A stretch of 54,141 nucleotides of DNA from Dysgonamonadaceae bacterium (GCA_029975415.1 JARKPE010000006.1:1-54141), one strand, 5' to 3'; positions 8,863 through 18,565 are shown, counted from the stretch's first letter. Notes: a model not told the origin generated them from the sequence alone. A program made the numbers and translations.

Positions 8863-11319
8863 TTATCTGAGTGCTGCTCCCAATTCTTTTTCGATACTTT
8901 GCCAAATCTTTTGCATTACGGCGTCGATTTGTTTATCGTTCAACGTTTTTTCCTCGTCCTGTAAAACAAAATTTACGGCATACGATTTTTTGCCTTCGGG
9001 CAGGTTATTACCTTCATACACGTCGAAAAGCGTGATTTCCTTTAGCAGTTTCTTTTCCGATTTGCGAGCTATCTGTTCGATTTCGGCAAATGTTGTTTTT
9101 TTGTCCACAAGTAATGCCAAATCGCGGCTTACGGCCGGGAATTTGGGAATTTCGGTAAATTCGACCGAATTTTTCTCTGTTGCTTTGAGCATGGCATCCC
9201 AATTTAATTCGGCAAAATAAACATCGGTGTCAATATCGAACGAACGATAAATTGATTTGGAAACAATTCCCATTTTTCCCAAACTTTTGTTGCGAAGATC
9301 GATTTTCAAACCGGTAGCAAAGATAGGGGATTGGAACGCTTCGAATTTTGCCTGCTGATAAATTCCCAGTCTTTTCAGCACGTTTTCGACATAAGCTTTT
9401 AACTCGAATATCGAGCTTTCCGATTCGGGAACTGCCCAATTTTTGCGAGTGCGCTTGCCGCAGAGCCAAAGACCGAAATGTGTTTCTTCGGAATATTCGG
9501 CAAGAATTTTATCGGAATTTTTCTGCGAAGCATCGAAAAAGTAGCAATTGCCGAACTCGTAGAAACGTAAATCTCCATTTTTCCGATTCCGATTATAGGC
9601 AATGCTCTCCAGCCCTCCATAAAGCAGCGTTTGGCGCATAACGCCGAGATCGTTGCTTAGTGGATTGATCAATGCAACACAATTTGCGGACGGAAAAGCT
9701 TCATTATTTTCGTAGTAAGCTTTTTTTGTGAGCGAATTATTCATAATTTCGAAAAATCCGTTTGCCGTCAGTTGTTCCGAAACAAGTGTCTGCAACCGAT
9801 GTTTGCGATCGGTAGGCGTTTGATATGACAGACTTGAACGGAGCGACTCGCCAATTTCGACATTGTTGTAGCCGTAAATGCGCAATAAATCTTCGATTAC
9901 GTCCACGTCACGCAAAACGTCCACACGATAAGTCGGGATTCGAAGGGTGAGTTTATCTTCCGATTCCTCCTCGATTTCTATTTCCAAACTTTCGAGAATG
10001 CTGTGAACGACTGCTTTAGGAATTTCTTTTCCTATCAGAGAATTCAGCTTGTTATAAGCCAATTCTACTCTTGGCTTTTGGATGGGTTGGGGATAAATAT
10101 CACGAATTTCGCCTACGATTTCGCCTCCTGCAAGTTCCTTTACGAGCATGGCTGCACGTTTGAGCACATAAACCGTGTTGTTTGGATCGGTTCCGCGTTC
10201 GAAACGAAATGACGAATCAGTGTTTAATCCATGTCGGCGAGCAGTCTTTCGAATCCATGTCGGATTGAAATAAGCCGATTCGAGAAATATGTTTTTTGTA
10301 TTGTCTGTTACTCCTGACCTCAATCCTCCGAAAACGCCAGCAATGCACATACCTTCTTCCGAATTACAAATCATTAAATCGCTGGAACTTAATTCGCGTT
10401 CCTGACCGTCGAGTGTAAAGAATTTGGTTTTGTCGGGCAGCGTACGTACTATAATCTCGTTGCCGGTAATGTAATCGGCATCGAAAGCATGCATCGGATG
10501 TCCCGTTTCGTGAAGGATAAAATTGGTGATGTCCACGATATTGTTGATCGGGCGAAGTCCGATAGTCCGCAATTTGTTTTTGAGCCAGTCGGGACTTTCT
10601 TTTACGGTAACATTGCGAATAGTGAGCCCGGAATAACGAGGGCAGGCTTCTGTGTTTTCGACTACGACCTCGATGCCACCATCCTTTCTATCGATTTTAA
10701 AATCGGCTACCGAAGGCTTGTTCAGTGAATAAGGTTTGCCGGCTTGTTTGAGCCAGGCAGCCAAATCGCGAGCAACGCCGAAATGAGAAACGGCATCGGA
10801 GCGATTGGGCGTGATGTCCACTTCGAGCACGTAATCGTTTTCAACATGATAATATTCTTTTGCAGGCATTCCTACTGGAGCATCTTCTGGCAAAACAATG
10901 ATGCCGTCGTGAGAAGTTCCAATACCGATTTCGTCTTCGGCACAAATCATCCCGAACGACTCTTCGCCACGGATTTTGGAGCGTTTAATTGTAATTTCTT
11001 CATCCCCGAAATAAAGTTTGGTGCCAATAGTGGCAACCACTACTTTTTGTCCGGCCGCAACATTAGGCGCTCCACAAACGATTCGAAGCGGTTCCTTGTC
11101 GCCGACATCTACGGTCGTCAAATGGAGATGATCGGAATTGGGATGTTCAGTACAAGTAAGAACTTTTCCGATAACTAATCCTTCGAGCCCGCCCTTAATC
11201 GTTTCGATTTTTTCAACACTTCCCGTTTCGAGACCGATGGAGGTTAATGCTTCAGCCGTTTCGGCAGGAGACAAGTCGAATTGCAAATAGTCTTTTAGCC
11301 AGTTGTACGAAATATTCAT
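8863..11319 (-). CDS. pheT: Phenylalanine-tRNA ligase beta subunit
   Basis: An 818-aa protein that joins PheS to form the (alpha-beta)2 enzyme charging tRNA-Phe. Domains in order: an EMAP-II-like tRNA-binding domain (about 40-150), the B3/B4 editing domain (about 215-390), the B5 DNA-binding-like domain (about 405-480), the catalytic-like B6/B7 core, and the C-terminal FDX-ACB anticodon-binding domain (about 725-818, starting at FPAVSRDLALLVD). Length is normal. pheS is not adjacent, as is usual in Bacteroidota. A -7-like TAATTTTG lies on the same strand at 11365-11372, and a perfect palindrome lies between it and the start codon. Confidence 0.96.
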   Translation of the reverse strand: MNISYNWLKDYLQFDLSPAETAEALTSIGLETGSVEKIETIKGGLEGLVIGKVLTCTEHPNSDHLHLTTVDVGDKEPLRIVCGAPNVAAGQKVVVATIGTKLYFGDEEITIKRSKIRGEESFGMICAEDEIGIGTSHDGIIVLPEDAPVGMPAKEYYHVENDYVLEVDITPNRSDAVSHFGVARDLAAWLKQAGKPYSLNKPSVADFKIDRKDGGIEVVVENTEACPRYSGLTIRNVTVKESPDWLKNKLRTIGLRPINNIVDITNFILHETGHPMHAFDADYITGNEIIVRTLPDKTKFFTLDGQERELSSSDLMICNSEEGMCIAGVFGGLRSGVTDNTKNIFLESAYFNPTWIRKTARRHGLNTDSSFRFERGTDPNNTVYVLKRAAMLVKELAGGEIVGEIRDIYPQPIQKPRVELAYNKLNSLIGKEIPKAVVHSILESLEIEIEEESEDKLTLRIPTYRVDVLRDVDVIEDLLRIYGYNNVEIGESLRSSLSYQTPTDRKHRLQTLVSEQLTANGFFEIMNNSLTKKAYYENNEAFPSANCVALINPLSNDLGVMRQTLLYGGLESIAYNRNRKNGDLRFYEFGNCYFFDASQKNSDKILAEYSEETHFGLWLCGKRTRKNWAVPESESSIFELKAYVENVLKRLGIYQQAKFEAFQSPIFATGLKIDLRNKSLGKMGIVSKSIYRSFDIDTDVYFAELNWDAMLKATEKNSVEFTEIPKFPAVSRDLALLVDKKTTFAEIEQIARKSEKKLLKEITLFDVYEGNNLPEGKKSYAVNFVLQDEEKTLNDKQIDAVMQKIWQSIEKELGAALR

Positions 11320-11339
11320 TGCTTGTAATCATTGATTGA

Positions 11340-11356
11340 TTCGGAATGCTTCCGAA
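11340..11356. promoter_or_regulatory. Palindrome in the pheT leader
   Basis: TTCGGAA-TGC-TTCCGAA is a perfect 7-bp inverted repeat with a 3-bp loop, about 20 bp upstream of the pheT start and downstream of its candidate -7 box. It could be a protein-binding site or a short RNA hairpin. No leader peptide rich in Phe codons was found, so classical attenuation is not supported. Confidence 0.4.
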
Positions 11357-11372
11357 AAAGCCCTCAAAATTA

Positions 11373-11716
11373 CATAAAATTCATGGAATAAGGAAAAAAT
11401 GGTTGTTTCAAATTGCGATAAGTATTCGGAAAGGTAGCTTGGAGGTAAAATATTAATATTTAGGATATATTGATAATTTATTAGGGATTTTATATGTTTC
11501 TTTGATTTGCGACAACATGGACTTGGTATGGAGGAAAGAAAACGAAAAAGTCGATATTCCTAAAGATATATTCACATTACATAATGTCTGATAACTTAAT
11601 TAGAGATTGACGAAAGAAAAGAGTATTGCGATGAAGGAGGGGAAAGGCGATAGCTAATATCGGTTTGCGAAAACGATGGGAATCGGGTTGTGGATGAATT
11701 ATAATTTTGAGTTCGA
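11373..11716. other. Non-coding spacer between pheT and pgk
   Basis: About 350 bp of AT-rich sequence with no credible reading frame on either strand and no RNA gene that could be recognised. It lies upstream of pheT and downstream of pgk, both on the minus strand. Only the pgk terminator at its right edge is explained. Confidence 0.5.
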
Positions 11717-11759
11717 TGAAAAAGAAAAGAGGCTGCCTCAAAAATGGGACAGTCTCTTT
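11717..11759 (-). terminator. Rho-independent terminator of pgk
   Basis: AAAGAGGCTG (11726-11735) pairs with CAGTCTCTTT (11750-11759) with one G-T wobble, and a T-rich tract follows on the minus strand. It begins 22 bp after the pgk stop. Its GAGGCTGCC arm is shared with the terminator at 35132-35170, a form common in Bacteroidales. Confidence 0.75.
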
Positions 11760-11781
11760 CGATATTTAGCTTAACTTTTGG

Positions 11782-13044
11782 CTAGTATCCTCTGATGGCT
11801 TTGATGCCGGGAAGCACTTTCCCTTCGATCATTTCGAGCAGAGCGCCACCTCCGGTGGATACGTATGAAACCTGATCGGCCAGACCGAATTTGTTGATGC
11901 AAGCCACCGAGTCACCGCCACCTACCAGTGAATAAGCACCTTTTTTAGTAGCTTCGACGATGGCTTCGGCAACGGCACGCGATCCATGATCGAAATTATC
12001 GAATTCGAATACGCCTACGGGTCCATTCCATAGAATAGTTTTGGAATTTCTGATCACATCTACGAATATTTTTTCGGATTCGGGGCCGATATCCAACCCT
12101 TCCCACCCATCGGGGATATCGTTTACGGGAGCGAACGCTGTTTTTGCATCGTTGCTGAAGCTGTCTGCAATCTTGGCATCGGTAGCCAGAACGAGGTTGA
12201 CTCCTTTTTCTTTGGCAAGATCCACAATTTCGAGCGCAAGCTGGAGTTTGTCATCTTCCACGATCGAGTTTCCTATTTTTCCGCCAAAGGCTTTAGCAAA
12301 AGTATAAGTCATGCCGCCGGCAAGGATGAGGTTGTCCACTTTTTCGAGCAGATTTTTGATAATGTCGATTTTTGTGGAAACTTTTGATCCACCCATGATA
12401 GCGGTGAAAGGACGTTGCGTATCGTTCATTACCTTTTCGACCGCCGTTATTTCGTTTTGCATGAGATAGCCAAACAGTTTGTGGTCGGCATCGAAATAAT
12501 CGGCTATGAGAGCCGTCGAGGCATGCGCACGGTGAGCAGTTCCGAATGCGTCATTCACATATACGTCGGCGTAAGAAGCCAATTTTTTGGCAAATTCTTT
12601 TTGCGATTCCTTAACGGCTTTTTTAGCTGCTGCGATTTCTTCTTCGGTAGCCGTTTCGGGCAATCCCACAGGCTTGCCTTCTTCTTCGGCATAGAAGCGA
12701 AGATTTTCGAGCATCAAAGCCTGACCCGGTTTTAGTGCCGCAGCTTTTGCCGCAGCCTCATCACTCATGCAATCGTTGGCAAAGTCCACATCCACTCCCA
12801 ATAATTCGGAAACACGAGGAAGAATGTGTCGAAGCGAATATTTTTCTGTGGGACCTTTGGGACGGCCGAGATGAGAACCTATAATCACGCTACCTCCATC
12901 CTGCAAAATTTTTTTCAGTGTAGGCATCGCTGCGCGAATACGTGTATCGTCGGTAATATTGAAATTCTCATCGAGAGGCACGTTGAAGTCCACACGAACG
13001 AACGCCTTTTTACCGGCGAAATTGAAAGAGTCCATAGTTTGCAT
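11782..13044 (-). CDS. pgk: Phosphoglycerate kinase
   Basis: A 420-aa glycolytic enzyme that transfers a phosphate from 1,3-bisphosphoglycerate to ADP in the cytosol. The N-terminal substrate-binding motif [11 protein letters not shown] (about 17-27), the GSHLGRP loop, the GGSKVSTKI hinge, the WNGPVGVFE segment and the nucleotide-binding end [13 protein letters not shown]...STGGGA are all visible. Length is normal. Translation may start at Met1 or at Met4 (MDSF). A TATCTTTG -7 element lies upstream on the same strand at 13119-13126. The gene is monocistronic with its own terminator. Confidence 0.96.
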   Translation of the reverse strand: MQTMDSFNFAGKKAFVRVDFNVPLDENFNITDDTRIRAAMPTLKKILQDGGSVIIGSHLGRPKGPTEKYSLRHILPRVSELLGVDVDFANDCMSDEAAAKAAALKPGQALMLENLRFYAEEEGKPVGLPETATEEEIAAAKKAVKESQKEFAKKLASYADVYVNDAFGTAHRAHASTALIADYFDADHKLFGYLMQNEITAVEKVMNDTQRPFTAIMGGSKVSTKIDIIKNLLEKVDNLILAGGMTYTFAKAFGGKIGNSIVEDDKLQLALEIVDLAKEKGVNLVLATDAKIADSFSNDAKTAFAPVNDIPDGWEGLDIGPESEKIFVDVIRNSKTILWNGPVGVFEFDNFDHGSRAVAEAIVEATKKGAYSLVGGGDSVACINKFGLADQVSYVSTGGGALLEMIEGKVLPGIKAIRGY

Positions 13045-13118
13045 AATGCTTGTGTTTTATATTTGTGAGTAAATTGTTGCCTAAAAACAAACGTTGATTC
13101 GAAACCTATTTTACGCCA

Positions 13119-13126
13119 CAAAGATA
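13119..13126 (-). promoter_or_regulatory. Putative -7 element of pgk
   Basis: Read on the minus strand this is TATCTTTG, an exact match to TAnnTTTG, 74 bp upstream of the pgk start. A good -33 element is not evident. Confidence 0.45.
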
Positions 13127-13299
13127 CTAAAATGTTGTTATTCATTCGATAAATTCTTTCTCTTTTTTCATTCGAGTTGATCTGCTAAAAAGATGAAAAA
13201 GAAATAACAAATAACCATATTGATTGTAAAATATGAAGCATGAAAGAAAATTTCTCTATTAAAAAAATAAACCATAACAATTTGAAAAGCCATCAATCG
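13127..13299. other. Divergent control region between pgk and carAB
   Basis: The gap between the two divergent genes (13045-13398) holds the pgk -7 box, the carAB promoter and AT-rich sequence in between. Nothing gene-like is visible. No PyrR-type or arginine-repressor-type site could be recognised by eye. Confidence 0.4.
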
Positions 13300-13330
13300 A
13301 TTGTTTTACGCAAACTTTTTTGTATTTTTG
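13300..13330 (+). promoter_or_regulatory. Promoter of the fused carbamoyl-phosphate synthase gene
   Basis: ATTG at 13300-13303 and TATTTTTG at 13323-13330 are 19 bp apart, which fits the Bacteroidota -33/-7 arrangement. The ATG at 13399 is 68 bp further on. Confidence 0.5.
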
Positions 13331-13398
13331 TACCGAGTAATCAGGCATAAACGAATGCCTTCCATCATTTGATAATTTTACATTTTCAGCATATAACA

Positions 13399-16300
13399 AT
13401 GTTCGATAAACCTCTTCACCTTGTCCTGGAAGACGGGACAACCTTTAAAGGAAAGTCATTTGGTTACGAACGCCCCGTTGCCGGCGAAGTTGTTTTCAGC
13501 ACCGGCATGGTGGGCTACGTCGAAAGCCTTTCCGATCCATCGTATCTCGGTCAGATTTTGACGCTTACCTATCCGCTTATCGGCAATTACGGCGTACCTG
13601 ACGATGTTTCCCAAAACGGCATTTCAACTTTTTACGAATCGGAAAAAATACAGGCTTCCGGCCTTATTGTTTCCGATTTTTCGTTTGAATACAGTCATTG
13701 GAATGCGGCAAAAAGTCTGCACGAATGGCTGGTCGAAAACAAAGTTCCTGCCGTTTACGGCATCGATACACGCGAGTTGACCAAACTTGTTCGCGAAAAA
13801 GGAACGATGCTCGGCAAACTGGTTTTCCCCGACGAAGAAGATATTCCGTTTGTCAATCCCGACGATGAAAATCAGGTGGCCAAAGCCTCCTGCAAAGAAG
13901 TGATTACCTACGGGAATGGAAGCCATAAAGTCGTGTTGGTAGATTGTGGTGTCAAGAACAATATCATTCGCTGTCTGCTCAAACGTGATACGACGGTGAT
14001 TCGAGTACCCTGGGATTACGATTTCAATCAGATGGAGTACGACGGTTTGTTTATATCCAACGGGCCGGGCGATCCGACTTATTGCAAACCGACCATCGAA
14101 AATATTCGCAAAGCAATGGCTGCCGACAAACCGATTTTCGGTATTTGCATGGGCAATCAGTTGCTTTCGCTGGCAAGCGGTGCAAGCATTTACAAACTGA
14201 AATACGGTCACAGAAGCAGTAATCAGCCTGTGCAGTTGATGGGAACGCAGCGGGCGTTCGTTACTTCGCAAAATCACGGTTTTGCGGTGGATAGCAAGAC
14301 GCTTTCTCCCGACTGGGAACCGCTTTTTGTCAATATGAACGACGGAACGAACGAAGGCGTTCGTCATAAAACAAAACCCTGGTTTTCGTCGCAGTTTCAC
14401 CCCGAAGCCGCTGCCGGACCAACCGATACCGAGTTCCTGTTCGACGTGTTCATGCGGACACTCGACGAAAAAAATCCTTCGATTCCTCGTTTGATCGAGG
14501 AAGAACTCGATGCCAAATTGGTGGTGAAACATCCGTCTCCCGATTTTGAAAAGGGACAAATCAAAAAAGTACTCGTGTTGGGTTCGGGAGCGCTCAAAAT
14601 AGGCGAAGCAGGTGAATTCGACTATTCGGGTTCGCAGGCACTGAAGGCATTGAAAGAAGAATCGGTCGAAACCATTCTTATCAATCCGAATATTGCTACG
14701 GTGCAAACCTCCGAAGGCATTGCCGATAAAGTATATTTCCTGCCCGTTACGCCGTTTTTTGTGGAGCGGGTAATCGAAAAGGAACGTCCCGACGGCATTT
14801 TCCTGTCGTTTGGCGGACAAACGGCACTCAATTGCGGCGTTGCGCTATTCAGAAATAAAGTGCTCGAAAAATATAACGTGCGAGTGTTGGGAACACCCGT
14901 TCAATCCATTATCGATACGGAAGACCGCGAAATCTTCAATCAAAAGCTTTCGGAAATCGGTGTAAAATACATCAAAAGTGAAGCGGTTACCAATCTCGAC
15001 GATGCGTTGCATGCGGCCAACCGATTGGGTTATCCCGTCATCGTGCGGGCTGCCTATGCGTTGGGCGGTTTGGGAAGCGGCTTTTGCGATAATGATGAAG
15101 AGCTGAAATCACTCGTGGCAAAGGCATTTAATTTCTCGCCGCAGGTTTTAATCGAAAAGTCGCTCAAAGGTTGGAAAGAAATTGAATACGAAGTGGTTCG
15201 CGACCGTTATGACAATTGCATTACGGTCTGCAACATGGAAAACTTCGATCCGCTGGGCATTCATACCGGCGAAAGTATTGTGGTTGCTCCTTCGCAAACG
15301 CTTTCGAACAGCGAATATTACAAGCTTCGCGAATTATCCATCCGCATCATTCGCCACATCGGAATCATCGGCGAGTGTAATGTTCAGTATGCTTTCGATC
15401 CTGCTTCGGAAGATTATCGGGTGATCGAAGTGAATGCTCGTCTCAGCCGTTCGTCGGCTCTTGCTTCGAAGGCAACCGGATATCCGTTGGCTTTTGTGGC
15501 AGCAAAATTGGGATTGGGTTACGGCCTGCCGGAACTGAAAAATTCGGTTACGAAAGTTACGTCTGCTTTTTTTGAACCGGCTCTCGATTATATTGTCTGC
15601 AAAATTCCACGTTGGGATTTGGCCAAATTCCACGGTGTTTCGCGTGAATTGGGCAGCAGCATGAAATCTGTAGGTGAAATCATGTCTATCGGACGTACTT
15701 TTGAGGAAGTGTTCCAAAAGGGATTGCGCATGATTCAACAGGGAATGCACGGCTTTGTAGGCAACAAAGATTTATTTACCGATGAGCTGGACAAAGAATT
15801 GAGTGCTCCTACCGATAAGCGTGTTTTCTATCTCTCGCAGGCTTTGCAGCAGGATTATACAGTGGACAAGCTGTATGAATTGACCAAAATAGACAAATGG
15901 TTTCTTTATAAACTGAAATATATCGTCGAAATTGCTCGCGAAGTCGAACAATACAATACGCTGGAAGAGTTTCCGACCGATTTGTTCCGAGAAGCGAAAT
16001 TGAGAGGTTTTTCCGATCATCAAATCGAAAAACTGATTTTCAAGAAATCGCTTTCGGATGATACGGTTCGCAACAACCGTATTGGCAGAGGCATCAAACC
16101 GGTTGTCAAACAAATTGATACCTTGTCGGCAGAATATCCGGCTCAAACCAATTATTTGTATCTTACTTACAATGGCACCGCCAATGATGTACAGTATCTG
16201 GGCGATCATCGCTCGGTGATTGTGCTTGGTTCCGGAGCTTACCGCATCGGTTCGTCCGTCGAATTCGACTGGTGTTCGGTGAATGCTCTGAATACGATTC

Positions 16301-17757
16301 GCAAGGAAGGCTATCGCTCGGTGATGATCAATTACAATCCCGAAACGGTTTCCACCGATTACGATATGTGCGACCGCCTGTATTTCGACGAACTCAGCTA
16401 CGAACGTGTTCGCGATATTATTGAACTCGAAAATCCGAAAGGTGTTATCGTATCTGTGGGAGGTCAAATTCCGAATAATCTTGCCGTACGTTTGGATAAG
16501 GCGGGTGTAAACATTCTGGGCACATCGGCCAATTCCATCGATAACGCCGAAGATCGCCACCGCTTCTCGGCCATGCTTGACCGATTGGGTATCGATCAGC
16601 CTCGCTGGCGTGAAGTTACTACCTTCGACGATATTCGCGAATTTGTGGACGAAGTCGGATTCCCGTTGCTGGTTCGACCTTCGTATGTCCTTTCGGGTGC
16701 TGCCATGAATGTTTGTTCCAATAACGAAGAGCTGGAACGATTCCTTACGATGGCTGCCGAAGTTTCGCAGGAACATCCGGTGGTAGTTTCCGAATTTATC
16801 GAACATGCCAAGGAAATAGAAATCGATGCAGTAGCACAAAATGGCGATCTGGTGGTTTATGCTATTTCGGAACATGTGGAATTTGCCGGTGTTCATTCGG
16901 GCGATGCGACCATTCAGTTCCCACCTCAGAAAATATATATCGAAACGGTCAGACGCATTAAGCACATTGCCCGTCAGATTGCAAAAGAACTTCAGATATC
17001 AGGCCCGTTCAACATTCAATTTTTGGCGAAGGACAATGATATCAAGGTGATAGAATGCAATTTGAGAGCTTCACGTTCATTCCCGTTTGTATCGAAAGTG
17101 TTGAAAATCAACTTTATCGAACTTGCAACGCAAGTGATGTTGGGATTGGAAGTGAAAAAACCCGAAAAATCGGCATTCGATCTCGATTATGTAGGAATCA
17201 AAGCTTCGCAATTCTCGTTCAATCGTTTGCAAAAAGCCGATCCGGTACTTGGTGTAGATATGGCATCAACGGGCGAAGTAGGCTGCATCGGCTCCAATTT
17301 TGACGATGCACTGCTCACGGCGATGCTTTCGGTGGGTTATCGCATTCCCCAGAAAAACATCATGGTTTCTTCGGGAGGAACAAAGTCGAAAGTGGCGCTG
17401 CTCGATGCTTGCCGCCTGTTGGTAAAAAACGGATACCATCTTTACGCAACGGGCGGAACACAAAAGTTTCTGGCCGACAATGGAGTAGAGAGCACGTATG
17501 TGGCTTGGCCCGATGATAAGGATGCCGATCTGAATGTGACGGATATGATTGCTCAAAAGAAATTCGATTTGATCATCAACATTCCCAAGAACTTGACAGA
17601 ACGAGAACTAACGAATGGTTATAAAATCCGTCGTGGTGCGATCGATTTCAATATTCCGCTCATCACCAACGATAGGCTGGCAAGCGCATTTATCAAAGCT
17701 TTCTGCAAGATGAAGGAAGGAGATATCCAGATCAAGCACTGGGGAGAATATAAGTAA
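13399..17757 (+). CDS. carAB: Fused glutamine-hydrolysing carbamoyl-phosphate synthase (CarA-CarB)
   Basis: One uninterrupted frame of 1,452 aa encodes both subunits of the enzyme that makes carbamoyl phosphate from glutamine, bicarbonate and 2 ATP for pyrimidines and arginine. Residues 1 to about 370 are the small subunit, with a class I glutamine amidotransferase triad Cys250 (GICMGNQ), His334 and Glu336 (FHPE). From about residue 390 (VLVLGSGALKIGEAGEFDYSG) follow the two ATP-grasp halves of the large subunit, and residues about 1320-1452 are the MGS-like allosteric domain. The SQNHGFAVD and NDGTNEG segments resemble the eukaryotic CAD/CPS1 type more than E. coli CarA. In most bacteria carA and carB are separate genes. 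The start at 13399 is preferred because MFDKPLHLVLEDG matches the family N-terminus. Confidence 0.93.
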   Translation: MFDKPLHLVLEDGTTFKGKSFGYERPVAGEVVFSTGMVGYVESLSDPSYLGQILTLTYPLIGNYGVPDDVSQNGISTFYESEKIQASGLIVSDFSFEYSHWNAAKSLHEWLVENKVPAVYGIDTRELTKLVREKGTMLGKLVFPDEEDIPFVNPDDENQVAKASCKEVITYGNGSHKVVLVDCGVKNNIIRCLLKRDTTVIRVPWDYDFNQMEYDGLFISNGPGDPTYCKPTIENIRKAMAADKPIFGICMGNQLLSLASGASIYKLKYGHRSSNQPVQLMGTQRAFVTSQNHGFAVDSKTLSPDWEPLFVNMNDGTNEGVRHKTKPWFSSQFHPEAAAGPTDTEFLFDVFMRTLDEKNPSIPRLIEEELDAKLVVKHPSPDFEKGQIKKVLVLGSGALKIGEAGEFDYSGSQALKALKEESVETILINPNIATVQTSEGIADKVYFLPVTPFFVERVIEKERPDGIFLSFGGQTALNCGVALFRNKVLEKYNVRVLGTPVQSIIDTEDREIFNQKLSEIGVKYIKSEAVTNLDDALHAANRLGYPVIVRAAYALGGLGSGFCDNDEELKSLVAKAFNFSPQVLIEKSLKGWKEIEYEVVRDRYDNCITVCNMENFDPLGIHTGESIVVAPSQTLSNSEYYKLRELSIRIIRHIGIIGECNVQYAFDPASEDYRVIEVNARLSRSSALASKATGYPLAFVAAKLGLGYGLPELKNSVTKVTSAFFEPALDYIVCKIPRWDLAKFHGVSRELGSSMKSVGEIMSIGRTFEEVFQKGLRMIQQGMHGFVGNKDLFTDELDKELSAPTDKRVFYLSQALQQDYTVDKLYELTKIDKWFLYKLKYIVEIAREVEQYNTLEEFPTDLFREAKLRGFSDHQIEKLIFKKSLSDDTVRNNRIGRGIKPVVKQIDTLSAEYPAQTNYLYLTYNGTANDVQYLGDHRSVIVLGSGAYRIGSSVEFDWCSVNALNTIRKEGYRSVMINYNPETVSTDYDMCDRLYFDELSYERVRDIIELENPKGVIVSVGGQIPNNLAVRLDKAGVNILGTSANSIDNAEDRHRFSAMLDRLGIDQPRWREVTTFDDIREFVDEVGFPLLVRPSYVLSGAAMNVCSNNEELERFLTMAAEVSQEHPVVVSEFIEHAKEIEIDAVAQNGDLVVYAISEHVEFAGVHSGDATIQFPPQKIYIETVRRIKHIARQIAKELQISGPFNIQFLAKDNDIKVIECNLRASRSFPFVSKVLKINFIELATQVMLGLEVKKPEKSAFDLDYVGIKASQFSFNRLQKADPVLGVDMASTGEVGCIGSNFDDALLTAMLSVGYRIPQKNIMVSSGGTKSKVALLDACRLLVKNGYHLYATGGTQKFLADNGVESTYVAWPDDKDADLNVTDMIAQKKFDLIINIPKNLTERELTNGYKIRRGAIDFNIPLITNDRLASAFIKAFCKMKEGDIQIKHWGEYK

Positions 17758-17793
17758 GTCATTGAAAAAAAATCGGAGTCGGGGAGGAATCGG

Positions 17794-18288
17794 TTAAAAA
17801 ACTTTTATCGCAATTTGGGCGCAGGCTTCCGCATCTGCAAGAGCATTGTGATGGTTGATTAAGTCGTATCCGCAATGGGATGCAACGGTATGAAGCCGGA
17901 AATTGGGCAGTTCGTTTTTGAAAACTTTACGTGATTGCTGAAGCGTACAAAAGAAAGCATAATCGGGATAATCCAATCCGTACATTCGAAAAACCGATTT
18001 CAGGCAACTTTCATCAAAAGCTTTGTTGTGAGCGATCAGCGGCAAACCCTCAATGAGCGGTTCAATTTGTTGCCAAACATTTGGAAAAACCGGAGCGTTT
18101 GCCGTATCTTCCATTGTGATTCCGTGAATCTGTGTATTAAAATAGCGATAATATTCAGGCTCGGGACGGATGAGACTGTAAAAAGAATCGACAATGGTTC
18201 TTTCCTTCACAATCACCACCCCCACACTGCAAATGCTTGTTCGATATTCATTTGCAGTTTCAAAATCTATGGCAGCAAAGTCATTCAT
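17794..18288 (-). CDS. DnaQ-like 3'-5' exonuclease (DEDDh family)
   Basis: A 164-aa single-domain exonuclease related to the proofreading epsilon subunit of DNA polymerase III. The four acidic positions are visible: Asp-x-Glu in FAAIDFETAN (residues 7-9), the Asp in AHNKAFDESCL (about 98) and the final Asp in HHNALADAEACA, with the family His at the start of that motif (DEDDh type). It is compact and has no BRCT, GIY-YIG or polymerase part, so it is one of the stand-alone exonucleases common in Bacteroidota, probably acting in DNA repair or RNA trimming. It is convergent with the carbamoyl-phosphate synthase gene, 36 bp apart. The -7 element TATCTTTG (18296-18303, minus strand) ends only seven bases before the start codon, which suggests a leaderless message. 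Confidence 0.85.
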   Translation of the reverse strand: MNDFAAIDFETANEYRTSICSVGVVIVKERTIVDSFYSLIRPEPEYYRYFNTQIHGITMEDTANAPVFPNVWQQIEPLIEGLPLIAHNKAFDESCLKSVFRMYGLDYPDYAFFCTLQQSRKVFKNELPNFRLHTVASHCGYDLINHHNALADAEACAQIAIKVF

Positions 18289-18295
18289 TTCATTG

Positions 18296-18303
18296 CAAAG
18301 ATA
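18296..18303 (-). promoter_or_regulatory. Putative -7 element of the exonuclease gene
   Basis: Minus-strand TATCTTTG ends 7 bp before the ATG at 18288. Transcription from it would begin at or next to the start codon. No matching -33 element was found. Confidence 0.4.
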
Positions 18304-18412
18304 TAAATTTCAGAAACGTGTTTTTGATTTTTTTGGACATAAAATACAACTTCGGTTTTTAGAGATAAATTAAAAAATTCGCCTTTTGATGACTTGTTAT
18401 AAAAAAAAATAA

Positions 18413-18420
18413 TATCTTTG
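18413..18420 (+). promoter_or_regulatory. Possible -7 element upstream of the orphan gene at 18566
   Basis: TATCTTTG fits the consensus. The nearest TTG (18394-18396) is only 16 bp upstream, a short spacer, so the promoter is tentative. Confidence 0.3.
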
Positions 18421-18471
18421 AAAAGTAATAGAATCACCTTGAAAATTACAAAAAGTGCACAGTATATACCA

Positions 18472-18484
18472 AATCGGTCCGATT
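18472..18484. promoter_or_regulatory. Palindrome AATCGG-T-CCGATT
   Basis: A perfect 6-bp inverted repeat around a single T, lying between the candidate -7 box at 18413 and the gene at 18566. The position is right for an operator, but no regulator gene is next to it and the site is short. Confidence 0.35.
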
Positions 18485-18565
18485 GATACATTTTTTTGGC
18501 GGTTGAGGTGGAGCTATTAGTCATTTTAAAAACTTACTTTTGATCATTAATAAAATATTGAACTT

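Noticed and set aside
13624-14820. Long open frame of 398 codons on the minus strand
   Set aside because: It lies wholly inside the fused carbamoyl-phosphate synthase gene in antisense, has no recognisable domain, and is explained by the codon bias of the real gene.
15772-16965. Second long antisense frame of 397 codons
   Set aside because: Same explanation: a shadow of the CarB half, with low-complexity His/Phe/Ile/Asn composition and no family match.
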